Below, piece after piece: positions 45,556-53,610 of a stretch of 64,000 bases of DNA (within the stretch, counting starts at the first letter, position 1; the number at the start of each line of letters is the position of its first letter). The notes under the pieces are model-generated. The model made no database searches, was not told where the DNA came from, and was given only the letters and a program-made list of their open reading frames with translations. The translations under genes and the position numbers were made by a program. The stretch spans positions 62,001 through 126,000 of the forward strand of contig JAJFLB010000026.1 of the NCBI GenBank assembly GCA_021772915.1, written 5' to 3'. The stretch comes from Gammaproteobacteria bacterium (GTDB lineage: Bacteria > Pseudomonadota > Gammaproteobacteria > Xanthomonadales > SZUA-36).

Positions 45556-46482
45556 TTAACCGTCGTCGTTCTCCTGTTCTTTGTTTTCATCGACTGGTGG
45601 CTCGCCAATGCCTCGCTCAACGATCACACCACGGGCGTTTACAAGGTCTTTAATCGCCAGGGTTCCGCCCGGCAAAACTAACTCCCCGGACACCTTTGAG
45701 TCGGTCTGTTGTTGGCCATTCGCGTGATTGCCACCGGTCAGAAATTCCAGGGCGTTCTGGGAGATACCCACGGTGGCGCTGGAATTGGATGCGGCGCTGG
45801 CATTCGGTGAGTAGCCGTCAACAGCGGTACTTTCACGACCCATATTTTGCTCCTGGCTTGCCTGGTCACCCGCGTTTTTGCCATCCCCTTTTCCGTTGTC
45901 AGCGTCTTCCCCGTGATCGCTTCCTTCACCCTGGTTGGTAGCGGATGCGGTCGCCGAGTTTGACCTTGTCGAATTTGCATAAATTTCTGCTTCACGCTGG
46001 TGGTACTCACCGAGCAATTCAGCCCATGCTTCCGCTTCGAGTTTTTGCAATGACTGGTTGGTACGCGCCGCTTCGCTGGGGGTATAGGGGTGATCCACCT
46101 GTTCATCTCCGGGTTTCCATTGCTCACCCTGCAGGATCACCTCCCGCAGTTGATTACGCAGATGCTTTTGAGAATCCTCGGGTAGCTCGTCGATCTTTTG
46201 CAGGTTTCCCTTAGGTTGGAATACTGTTTCGGGAATGAAATCCCTTTCCCGTTGCACGTCTTTGAGTTCCATAAAATGCCGGTAGGTATCTTCGGATACA
46301 TCCACTTCCCGGCTTGACGATTCAGACGGCTCCTCCGGTGTTTTCCCGGTATCAACCCCGGTATCAACCTTGCCCGCCTGAATCTCATCATCCTGCGTTG
46401 TTCCGGTCAACGGGAGCAGGACCCAGGCAATCAGCAATAGACTCAGAATGTGTGTTCGTTTGTTCATATTGGTCAAGTTCAT
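45556..46482 (-). CDS. Predicted exported acidic, low-complexity protein
   Basis: 308 residues. The start overlaps the kinase stop (ATGA at 46479-46482), which indicates translational coupling. An N-terminal signal (HILSLLLIAWVLLPLTG) is followed by an acidic segment, a helical part about residues 60-175, a Ser/Asn/Gly-rich disordered stretch about 175-255, and a final SGELVLPGGTLAIKDLVNAR. No family recognised. As the last gene of the operon it may be an exported substrate or accessory of the membrane complex. Confidence 0.6.
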   Translation of the reverse strand: MNLTNMNKRTHILSLLLIAWVLLPLTGTTQDDEIQAGKVDTGVDTGKTPEEPSESSSREVDVSEDTYRHFMELKDVQRERDFIPETVFQPKGNLQKIDELPEDSQKHLRNQLREVILQGEQWKPGDEQVDHPYTPSEAARTNQSLQKLEAEAWAELLGEYHQREAEIYANSTRSNSATASATNQGEGSDHGEDADNGKGDGKNAGDQASQEQNMGRESTAVDGYSPNASAASNSSATVGISQNALEFLTGGNHANGQQQTDSKVSGELVLPGGTLAIKDLVNARGVIVERGIGEPPVDENKEQENDDG

Positions 46483-48920
46483 TCTACTATCGAGCGGGCC
46501 AGCCTGAAACCCGTGAAATCATTACGATCACCATTGTTGAGGTTAAACCGGGCAGGCAGTCTGATCTCCTTGCTGCCGGTAATCCATGAGCCACCCCGGG
46601 TCATGTGCGAACTACACATTCCCCGACCCCAGGCGCTACCGTCCACGGGTGCGTCGAGATAGGACAGGTTCATGCAGTCTGAGGTCCACTCGGCAACATT
46701 GCCAATGACGTCAAATAGGCCAAATGCATTGGCTTTATAGTTACCCACCGGGGCGGTTCCCAGGGCCAGCCTGTCGCCACATTCCTTATGTTGCCAACGA
46801 AACCCCGTTTCACTGCCGGCGATGTTGCCGAATTCACATAAGCGGGTGGGATCACTGCCCAGCCACTCACTTTCTTCACCCGCCCGGGCGAAATATTCCC
46901 ATTCGCTTTCACTCGGCAAGCGATAGCTTTGACCCGTCTTCTCACTGAGCCAATGCACGTATTCCTCGGCGTCCGACCAGGAAACCATGATCACGGGTCG
47001 GTCGGCTCTACCCCAACCATTGTCCCCGGGTTTTGACTGACAGCCGCCGGCGTCAAAGCATGCATCCCACTCGGCCATGCTTACCTCATGAATACTGACC
47101 GCAAACGGTTGCTCTATGGCAACCAGTCTGCGTGGTTTTTCCATACCCAGTGCGTAGGGTGAAGAGTCATCAGAGCCCTGCCAGTACGTACCTGCCGGAA
47201 CCACCTTCAGTAGTGGGCAATCAGGACAGTCCCGGAAAGTTTTGCCCGGACGCAGGGTCAACTCATCCATATGCTCAAGTGCCGCCACGACCTGCGTGCC
47301 ACGTGGGAATGCGTCTATGTAGGCCTGGAACGCGTCTTTTGTGTTCAGTTTCTGTGCCGTCGTAAACGCTTTTTCGTCGTTGGACTGGTCCGTTAGTTCA
47401 CGGTGCATGCGTCTGGCATCAGCTAGATACAAACCCGTGGGCCATTCGGCTATGTACTGGTCCAGTGCCTCAATTGTTGCCGTGGTTCGCGCGTTTTCCC
47501 AGGCCAGCTTTTCCAGCCGCTCCTGCTCCAGCTGCTGTCGCTTCTTACGTGCTTCTTCCTGATTTATCGTGTCAATCCTGCGCATGGCTTCTTGCTGGTG
47601 AATCCCGTCAGGAAAGAACTCCAGATAGTCCGCATAGGCCACCACGGTGTCTTCGGCGGCCAACTCTTGCCAGTGCTTATCATCCAGCACATCCAACTGG
47701 ATTTGTGCCTGGTCAAGATAGATCGAAGTGGGGAAATCCGCCATGAAACGCCGGTAGGCAAGAATCGTGTCCGCCTTCAACGCGGTCTGCCATCGACTGG
47801 TTTCCCGGGTTGTTGGTTGTTGCACCACCGGGCCGGTGTCCTTCAGGTCCAACTCGACACCCTTATCCGGCGTGGAAACGACTGCGGACTGATCCGGTAT
47901 CCAATCGGTGAACAGATAAATGCCCATTCCGATCATGATGATTACAAAAGCGCTGAGCAGTATCAGGGGCAACCACTCCCGGTCCTCATGTGGATAGTCC
48001 CCAGTATCTGCTTCAGTGGTGACCGAATGTCGCCAATCCAGACTCTCGAGCGACATCCTCCATTGTTCTACGTCGCGCGGTCGGTCTTGCGGAAGAATTT
48101 TCAAGCCCGTTTCAATGGCATCCGCAAGGCCGCCGGAAGATTCCGTGCTGACCCGTTGCGAAAGTGGTTCCAGCGGATCCTCGGCACCTGTCTCGAATTC
48201 TGACCGCCTGGTCGTTGCGGGTACCGGGATAACCCCTGTAACACATCGATACAGCGTTGCCGACAGGGCATAAATATCCGTCCAGGGCCCCATACGGCCC
48301 TCCGGTGTGGATTGCTCCCACGCGGCATAGCCTTCACTGCCGAGCCTGGCAACACCCGCTTCACTGTCGTTGGCTTGTGCCGCTACACCGAAATCAAGCA
48401 ACAGGGGGGTGCCATCTTCACATAGATAAATATTGGCGGGTTTAATGTCCTGATGAACAACACCTTGCTGGTGGATATACTCAAGCCCGTCCATCATGGG
48501 CAACAGCACGGCCCGGGCTTGTTCGACCGTAAAAACGCCGTCTGACCTGAGTGCCTTATCCAGTGACCGGCCCTCGTAGTAGGGCATCAGGAAATAGGCG
48601 GTGTCATTGGCTTCAAAGTACCTCAAGACCTTGACGATATTTGGATGATCAAGCGTTGCAAGCAGGCGGGCTTCAGCGAGGAACTGTTTGAGCCCTGTTG
48701 CAAAGGCTATTTTCGCCGCGTCGTTCTTTGGTGCGATTCCGCCATCCTCGTCCCTGAGTACGTATTGCGCGGGCAAGTATTCCTTGAGTGCAAAAGTCGT
48801 TCCGATAGCAGGGTCGGAGACAAGGTAGGTGTTGGCAAAAGTGCCTTCGCCAAGAATGCTGCGGACCTGCAGGTCACCAATAAGGGATCCTGGCTGGAGG
48901 GTTTGGGACAGTTCGCTCAT
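46479..48920 (-). CDS. Transmembrane Ser/Thr protein kinase with C-terminal FGE/sulfatase-modifying-factor-like domain
   Basis: 813 residues. Kinase domain about 13-290: glycine loop GEGTFANTY, Lys46, Glu83, catalytic loop HQDIKPAN (Arg of HRD replaced by Gln), DFG at 176-178. One membrane helix (LPLILLSAFVIIMIGMGIYL) spans about 317-337. Then come helical repeats of the A-x-x-Y/F-x-x-FP-x-G type with a charged coiled coil. Residues about 575-813 form an FGE-like domain (VPAGTYWQGSDDSS, FGLFDVIGNVAEW, RGGSW, FTGFRLARS). The FGE catalytic cysteines are missing after RGGSW, so sulfatase activation is unlikely. It overlaps the FHA gene upstream by four bases. Confidence 0.88.
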   Translation of the reverse strand: MSELSQTLQPGSLIGDLQVRSILGEGTFANTYLVSDPAIGTTFALKEYLPAQYVLRDEDGGIAPKNDAAKIAFATGLKQFLAEARLLATLDHPNIVKVLRYFEANDTAYFLMPYYEGRSLDKALRSDGVFTVEQARAVLLPMMDGLEYIHQQGVVHQDIKPANIYLCEDGTPLLLDFGVAAQANDSEAGVARLGSEGYAAWEQSTPEGRMGPWTDIYALSATLYRCVTGVIPVPATTRRSEFETGAEDPLEPLSQRVSTESSGGLADAIETGLKILPQDRPRDVEQWRMSLESLDWRHSVTTEADTGDYPHEDREWLPLILLSAFVIIMIGMGIYLFTDWIPDQSAVVSTPDKGVELDLKDTGPVVQQPTTRETSRWQTALKADTILAYRRFMADFPTSIYLDQAQIQLDVLDDKHWQELAAEDTVVAYADYLEFFPDGIHQQEAMRRIDTINQEEARKKRQQLEQERLEKLAWENARTTATIEALDQYIAEWPTGLYLADARRMHRELTDQSNDEKAFTTAQKLNTKDAFQAYIDAFPRGTQVVAALEHMDELTLRPGKTFRDCPDCPLLKVVPAGTYWQGSDDSSPYALGMEKPRRLVAIEQPFAVSIHEVSMAEWDACFDAGGCQSKPGDNGWGRADRPVIMVSWSDAEEYVHWLSEKTGQSYRLPSESEWEYFARAGEESEWLGSDPTRLCEFGNIAGSETGFRWQHKECGDRLALGTAPVGNYKANAFGLFDVIGNVAEWTSDCMNLSYLDAPVDGSAWGRGMCSSHMTRGGSWITGSKEIRLPARFNLNNGDRNDFTGFRLARSIVE

Positions 48921-50413
48921 GTCGCTGCCGTCTTCGCGGTGACGGTCTTGATCTGCAAATGAAGATTCCCGAGCTGAATTTCGTCAGCAGGATCAATAAA
49001 CATGATCTCACCGGGCAAGCAGGGAATACCCCTGATAAAACTGCCATTGCTTGAGTTCAGGTCAGCAAATGTCAGAAAACCGTCCCTGCCTTCCAGACGA
49101 GCGTGACTTCGACTGATAGCTGGAGATTCCAGCTTGAGATCGGCACCGATTCTACCAATGACAATATCGAATTGTTCTGAATTAACCATGCAAAAACGTC
49201 TAAAGTGAACCTTATCGGCAAGACCCTCAAGCAAGACATAGCCGTCATATCCAGCGGGCAGCTTGTCCAGATTCGGTAGTTCGTCTGCTTCCGCACAGCT
49301 TGCCGCAGAATCAAGTAAAGGACTGTCTTCTGCAGATTGCAGCACCGCAGTACCCGGTTCATCCGAGTCAACCAACGGACGTACTGCATCGGTCAGGGAG
49401 TCCGATTGCCTGGAAGGTCTGGTGCTTCTGGAGAAAAATTTCATCGCAACCGTAACCATTGCTGCAACGACGATCAACGCAAGCAGTTGCTGCCATGGGG
49501 ATAAAAACGGCGCGGATTCGTCACCTGTAGCCACACTATAAACGGGTTCTTCATAATCCTTGGCGCTTGTGTCCAGGTCTGGTATGGATTCGGCCTTCTC
49601 ATCGGGCGTCAGCTCCGCTGGCCGTTCCTCGCTTACCGGGGCTGGTTCTTCAGTGGCTTTGGACCCGGTGGCACTGGCTGCTTCTTGCGACTCTGGAACG
49701 TCGGGGACCTGGTCTTGAGCAGGTGTATTACAACTGGCAGTAGATAAGCTGACGTTAACTGAATCAAGCACCCGCACCAGGTCAGCGAAAAAAACAGTGG
49801 TTGGGTTCTTGCTTGCATCCAGGCTTTGCTCGCCACGCGCCAGGTTCAACCCAAACAGCAGTCCACACTGATCAATAATCGCACCGGTCACATTGGGCAG
49901 GGGGGTTGCGGGCGAGGCTGAAGTTTTTCCGCTTGAGTCATGCTCAGTGACGGTTACCGGCACCCACAGTGGCTGCTCACCTGCGGCAATGCCCCTGGCT
50001 GGTGGAAATGCCGTCAGGTGCAGCACACGAGCCACTGGCAATTCATCATTTGTGTCAGTCTGTGACAATTCTACGGCCGGTCTGTTGAGGCCTTCGACCG
50101 CGAGCAACGCCAGCTCACCCGAGGACGAGTGTTTTACCACCCTTGCGGGTCGGCCATACCTGGAGATATCAGTACCACCATCGAGCACGACAATTTCATC
50201 ACTCTCGATGGCAAACCCCGCAGAGATGACGATTAGACCGGTATCCGACACGACCAGACCCGTAGTCGGCTTGACATGAGTTGCTGACACCAGTTTGAGG
50301 ACCAGCACAATCGAATCCGAACCTTGAACCGGCTCCTCAGCCATGACGGGCTGGGTAGATAACAGAATGATGCCCATTAGCAGCAACAGGCGTGAAGGGG
50401 ATCGGGCAATCAT
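48917..50413 (-). CDS. Membrane protein: trypsin-like pseudoprotease domain plus C-terminal FHA domain
   Basis: 498 residues. A signal peptide (LLLLMGIILLSTQPVMA) is followed by an HtrA/trypsin-like barrel. Where the active triad should be I read ISAGFAI (no His), GELALLAV (Glu for Asp) and VTGAIIDQCGLL (no GNSGG Ser), so it is probably inactive. An acidic/Pro-rich linker precedes a membrane helix (LLALIVVAAMVTVAMKFF, about 310-330). The cytoplasmic FHA domain about 405-490 has the phosphothreonine-binding residues in SPAISRSHARLEG and LNSSNGSFI. Located between kinase and channel genes, it likely links outside sensing to phosphorylation inside. Confidence 0.78.
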   Translation of the reverse strand: MIARSPSRLLLLMGIILLSTQPVMAEEPVQGSDSIVLVLKLVSATHVKPTTGLVVSDTGLIVISAGFAIESDEIVVLDGGTDISRYGRPARVVKHSSSGELALLAVEGLNRPAVELSQTDTNDELPVARVLHLTAFPPARGIAAGEQPLWVPVTVTEHDSSGKTSASPATPLPNVTGAIIDQCGLLFGLNLARGEQSLDASKNPTTVFFADLVRVLDSVNVSLSTASCNTPAQDQVPDVPESQEAASATGSKATEEPAPVSEERPAELTPDEKAESIPDLDTSAKDYEEPVYSVATGDESAPFLSPWQQLLALIVVAAMVTVAMKFFSRSTRPSRQSDSLTDAVRPLVDSDEPGTAVLQSAEDSPLLDSAASCAEADELPNLDKLPAGYDGYVLLEGLADKVHFRRFCMVNSEQFDIVIGRIGADLKLESPAISRSHARLEGRDGFLTFADLNSSNGSFIRGIPCLPGEIMFIDPADEIQLGNLHLQIKTVTAKTAAT

Positions 50414-50441
50414 TGGTTTTAGTGTAGCCAGTCTCCCCGCA

Positions 50442-51185
50442 TCAGGGAGAGTAGAGCCGGTTAATCAGGTTATCGAGGCAATATTGCCCCGCTTTGTTAA
50501 GTGAGTTCTCCTCTTTGCCCTGGATCATGTTTTGCAAAAAAACCAGGATGGCTGCCATGACCAGGGCGACCAGTGTTGTGCTGAACGCCACACCCAGTCT
50601 CTCCGTCACCTGGTACAACATTTCGGGGCTCTCCACATTGGCCCTGTCACCGGCGTAGTTCAACGCCAGCATGATACCTATGACAGTACCGATAAACCCC
50701 AGCGAAGGGATCAACCAGGTAATGTAGCGAATGATGTTGTAGCGCAGGTCGAGCTCGTGAAGGAACAACTCAAGACTGGAGTTCAGCAACGCATTGGTTT
50801 GGTCTACAGACTGGCCGAGGTTGAAATTGAGCACGCAGCGCTCGATCAAACGTGGCAGAAAACAGGTGCTACGGTACTTGCTGCTGCGTACCTTTTGGTA
50901 AATGGGTGTCATGTCATCACCGGGACGCAGTACGGTTGCTTCGTCCAGTGGCAGGTAATCCCGTTCAAACTGGCTTTCTTCCAGGCGGCTGGTGCGCCAG
51001 CGAATCGTCAATTCACCCAAACCGGCAAAAAAAGCCAGCCAGAGGATGTTCTGAACCGTAAATGGCCACGAAGCGCGTTTGATATCCAGCAAAATGGCGG
51101 CCGCATCGGCCGGTAAAACCCGAGCCAGCAAGGCGATCACCAATATTGCTGTGAGCAGGCTGACGAGGAGCGTTAGTTGACGCAT
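50442..51185 (-). CDS. MotA/TolQ/ExbB-family proton channel subunit
   Basis: 247 residues with four predicted helices: about 3-22, 40-60, 155-177 and 198-220. The last two carry the family signature, LIPSLGFIGTVIGIMLAL and ERLGVAFSTTLVALVMAAIL. A cytoplasmic segment of about 90 residues lies between helices 2 and 3. Such proteins form pentameric rings that turn around a dimer of ExbD/TolR/MotB-type subunits using proton or sodium flow. No ExbD/MotB gene is adjacent, but the two upstream VWA genes have suitable N-terminal helices. Confidence 0.85.
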   Translation of the reverse strand: MRQLTLLVSLLTAILVIALLARVLPADAAAILLDIKRASWPFTVQNILWLAFFAGLGELTIRWRTSRLEESQFERDYLPLDEATVLRPGDDMTPIYQKVRSSKYRSTCFLPRLIERCVLNFNLGQSVDQTNALLNSSLELFLHELDLRYNIIRYITWLIPSLGFIGTVIGIMLALNYAGDRANVESPEMLYQVTERLGVAFSTTLVALVMAAILVFLQNMIQGKEENSLNKAGQYCLDNLINRLYSP

Positions 51186-51204
51186 TGTTTTGACCTAAAA
51201 TAAT

Positions 51205-51618
51205 TCATTGCTTGTCTTCTTCTATTCTTCCCGTCACCAGGTTTCGTCTTGGTTTGTGGAGTAATGATTCTGGCTCCGACCAATCCGCGGACAATCCGCC
51301 TTGCTTTGCACGCCGTCGCAGGGAAAAGTGCTTGGGGCCAAGCCGGGCCTTGCTACGCTTTCCAAATACGGCAGTCAGGTGTTCCAAACTGACCTCTTTT
51401 TCTCCCATGCGGATGCGATCACCGATACACAGAGAGACCCGCTTGACCCTTATCCAGCCGTCGTTACGTTGCAAAAACGTCCCGTTGCTGGAATCGGCAT
51501 CAAGTAAGAAGACATGACCATCGTCAGCCAGTTCAATTTTGACATGAACACGGGATACGGTTGGGTCCTCAAGGACAAGATCACAGGTGGGCTCTCGTCC
51601 GGCAGTTTTGAGTTTCAA
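51205..51618 (-). CDS. FHA domain protein
   Basis: About 137 residues from the TTG at 51618, which has GGAG nine bases upstream. The same frame runs back to a TTG at 51765 inside the VWA gene, but no ATG or GTG is available, so the start is uncertain. FHA residues are in GREPTCDLVLEDPTVSRVHV and DADSSNGTFLQR, with Arg/Ser/Asn positions for phosphothreonine. The C-terminal 45 residues are basic (KARLGPKHFSLRRRAKQ). No membrane helix is seen, so it is probably cytoplasmic and reads out the operon's kinase. Confidence 0.75.
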   Translation of the reverse strand: MKLKTAGREPTCDLVLEDPTVSRVHVKIELADDGHVFLLDADSSNGTFLQRNDGWIRVKRVSLCIGDRIRMGEKEVSLEHLTAVFGKRSKARLGPKHFSLRRRAKQGGLSADWSEPESLLHKPRRNLVTGRIEEDKQ

Positions 51619-51703
51619 AAGGAGTGTCTCCGGTAGGTAGATGGGTTGCAGCCTGACGCCGATATGATAACACCGGCCGACGCACTTCCCCGTGCTGAAT
51701 AAT

Positions 51704-52642
51704 TCACTGTGCCAGCGCCAGAAATCCGCCGGAGTTGGCCCTTGCCAGGGCCTCCATGAATTCAACAGTACCCTTGTACTTGAAGTAATCCCCGACGGTC
51801 ACCGCATGAATTTCTTTCGACCCGGTATTCGCCTGCGTGATGTTCTGTACCAGTGCCCTGGGTGGCAGATCGTTATTGAAACTGGGGTTTGGAAGCCCGT
51901 CACTGAACAGGACAATGGCTTGCGCGGGGCTGTCGAAGGCCATTTTAAATGCACTTTGAAGTGATGACCCACCGGCAAACTTGCCGTTAAGCTGACGTAC
52001 AAAGCGCATGGCCTGTGTCTGGTTGGGGCGATTCATGGCGGCCAACCGGCCGTCCTCAGGCCAACGGTAATAGCGTGGGCCCGAGTCCAATTGCTGAAAG
52101 CCGAGGATTGCGAATTCGTAACCGGGTCGCAATGAATCCAGCACTCTTGCCACAGATTTGAACATCAACAGTTGGTGTGTCGACAGGTATTTATTCATGT
52201 CGATAAGTAAAATTAACCGGAGTTTGTCGGTCTTGAGCCCAAGGAATCTGAAGGTAACCAGATTACTCCCCAGTTCTTCTTCCGTTTCCACCGGTGCGGG
52301 TGGTGGCGAGGGTGGCTGTTTCTTACGTGCCTGCAGCAAGGCGAGAATTGTTTCCATTTCGCTGCTGACCAGGTCTTGTTCGGCTCGCAACTGTGATTGA
52401 CGTGTCTGTGCGTTATGCAAGGAGGCACGGGTATTGTCGAGCCCCAGGCGGGTGTCATCGAGTAAATCCTCTGTCTGGCCGGCCAACGACTCTATGTACA
52501 TCAGGTGCCCTTCCAGGCGCACCTCTTTTTGGTAATCCGGCATGAGAATTATGGTGATAACGATAAATGCACCCATCGCCGAGGCGAACAAATCAATTGC
52601 CGACAGTGAAAACACGCCCAGACTACGCAGTCGCGTTCTCAT
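51704..52642 (-). CDS. Membrane-anchored VWA protein with degenerate MIDAS (B subunit candidate)
   Basis: 312 residues. A short cytoplasmic tail leads into FSLSAIDLFASAMGAFIVIT, one membrane helix starting with Asp17. A coiled coil (about 45-108) and Pro-rich linker precede the VWA domain (about 125-312). The metal site DxSxS reads D148-M-N150-K-Y152, so metal binding is doubtful, although LFSDGLPNPS is kept. The N-terminus and layout are close to the next protein, so the two are paralogues. It overlaps that gene by four bases. Confidence 0.8.
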   Translation of the reverse strand: MRTRLRSLGVFSLSAIDLFASAMGAFIVITIILMPDYQKEVRLEGHLMYIESLAGQTEDLLDDTRLGLDNTRASLHNAQTRQSQLRAEQDLVSSEMETILALLQARKKQPPSPPPAPVETEEELGSNLVTFRFLGLKTDKLRLILLIDMNKYLSTHQLLMFKSVARVLDSLRPGYEFAILGFQQLDSGPRYYRWPEDGRLAAMNRPNQTQAMRFVRQLNGKFAGGSSLQSAFKMAFDSPAQAIVLFSDGLPNPSFNNDLPPRALVQNITQANTGSKEIHAVTVGDYFKYKGTVEFMEALARANSGGFLALAQ

Positions 52643-53568
52643 CTCGACACACCTACAAAATCTCCGCCATTTAGACGAGCCAGGGTTTGCATGAAAAGCA
52701 CCAGGTTGCGGTTATGCGTGTAATCGCCAATGGCCACTGTGTGTATTTCTGTACGCCGAAATTGGTTAAGCTTGGTAATGTTCTGGAGGATAAAACCCGG
52801 AGAGGAGTTTGGTTCACCGTCGGACATCAGAATGATCGCGCTTGATGGGTACTCCAAAGCCGCGTGCAAGGCAAAATGGGTAGGTGTTGAGCCGACAAAC
52901 TGGCGCGCCAATGACTGTGTAAAAGCAACCGCGGACTGAAGATTATCCGGGTTGGCAATCAACATGCTGGCATCGCTTGGGAATCTCCACAGAACGGGTT
53001 GTGGATTCCCATGGTAGCCAATAATGGCAAACTGATTGCTTGCATCCAGCGGTTGTAAAATTTCCAGCACCGAACGCACCATCAAGGCCTCGTATTGCAT
53101 CATGCTACCGGACATATCAATGACGATTACAAATGACTTTACCTCGGAGGCAAGACCCAGTATTGAGAATTTCACACCATCGGTCAGGGCCAGAACTTCC
53201 GGTTCAGGGGGTTGGATTTCGGTAGGCTCGGTGATGACAACAGGCAAGTCCGCCAGCTGGCTTTCAATATCAGCTATCTTCTTTCTTGACCTGGAAATGC
53301 TCTGTTCGGCCCCCTGGTTGAAAGCAGTAATTTGTGTCAGCTCCTTCTGTACTTTTTCCTGCTCAGCCTGGACCTCCTCAAGTTGGCCGGTCGTAAGCCG
53401 ACGTTTTTGAGTGATCTCCTGGGTTTTTGAAAACGCATCATTCGTGCCTGCGTGGCGATAGTAAGGAAATAGCAGCATGACCAGCAATATGAAAGCACCC
53501 AACGCTGAGGCGAACAAATCGATGGCAGAGGTCGAAAAAACAGCGATGTCTCTTGCAGGTAGTCTCAC
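52639..53568 (-). CDS. Membrane-anchored VWA protein with intact MIDAS (B subunit candidate)
   Basis: 309 residues from the GTG at 53568. FSTSAIDLFASALGAFILLV is the single membrane helix with Asp17 near its cytoplasmic start. A coiled coil follows (about 45-107). The VWA domain (about 130-309) has an intact DMSGSM (151-156), a Thr in STPTHFAL and LMSDGEPN. The layout (short tail, helix with Asp, periplasmic domain) copies ExbD/TolR/MotB. First gene of the minus-strand operon. Confidence 0.82.
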   Translation of the reverse strand: MRLPARDIAVFSTSAIDLFASALGAFILLVMLLFPYYRHAGTNDAFSKTQEITQKRRLTTGQLEEVQAEQEKVQKELTQITAFNQGAEQSISRSRKKIADIESQLADLPVVITEPTEIQPPEPEVLALTDGVKFSILGLASEVKSFVIVIDMSGSMMQYEALMVRSVLEILQPLDASNQFAIIGYHGNPQPVLWRFPSDASMLIANPDNLQSAVAFTQSLARQFVGSTPTHFALHAALEYPSSAIILMSDGEPNSSPGFILQNITKLNQFRRTEIHTVAIGDYTHNRNLVLFMQTLARLNGGDFVGVSR

Positions 53569-53610
53569 GGCACCAATGTTCGCTTAAATGAGTAAAAGTT
53601 GACAGCGCAA
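53569..53610. promoter_or_regulatory. Very short divergent promoter region between the VWA operon and the CHAT gene
   Basis: Only about 40 bp separate the two starts, and the sequence is AT-rich. A TTGACA (53599-53604) and a TATAAT (53631-53636) are visible on the plus strand, but 26 bp apart, too far to pair. Promoters for both sides probably overlap the 5' coding ends. Confidence 0.35.
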
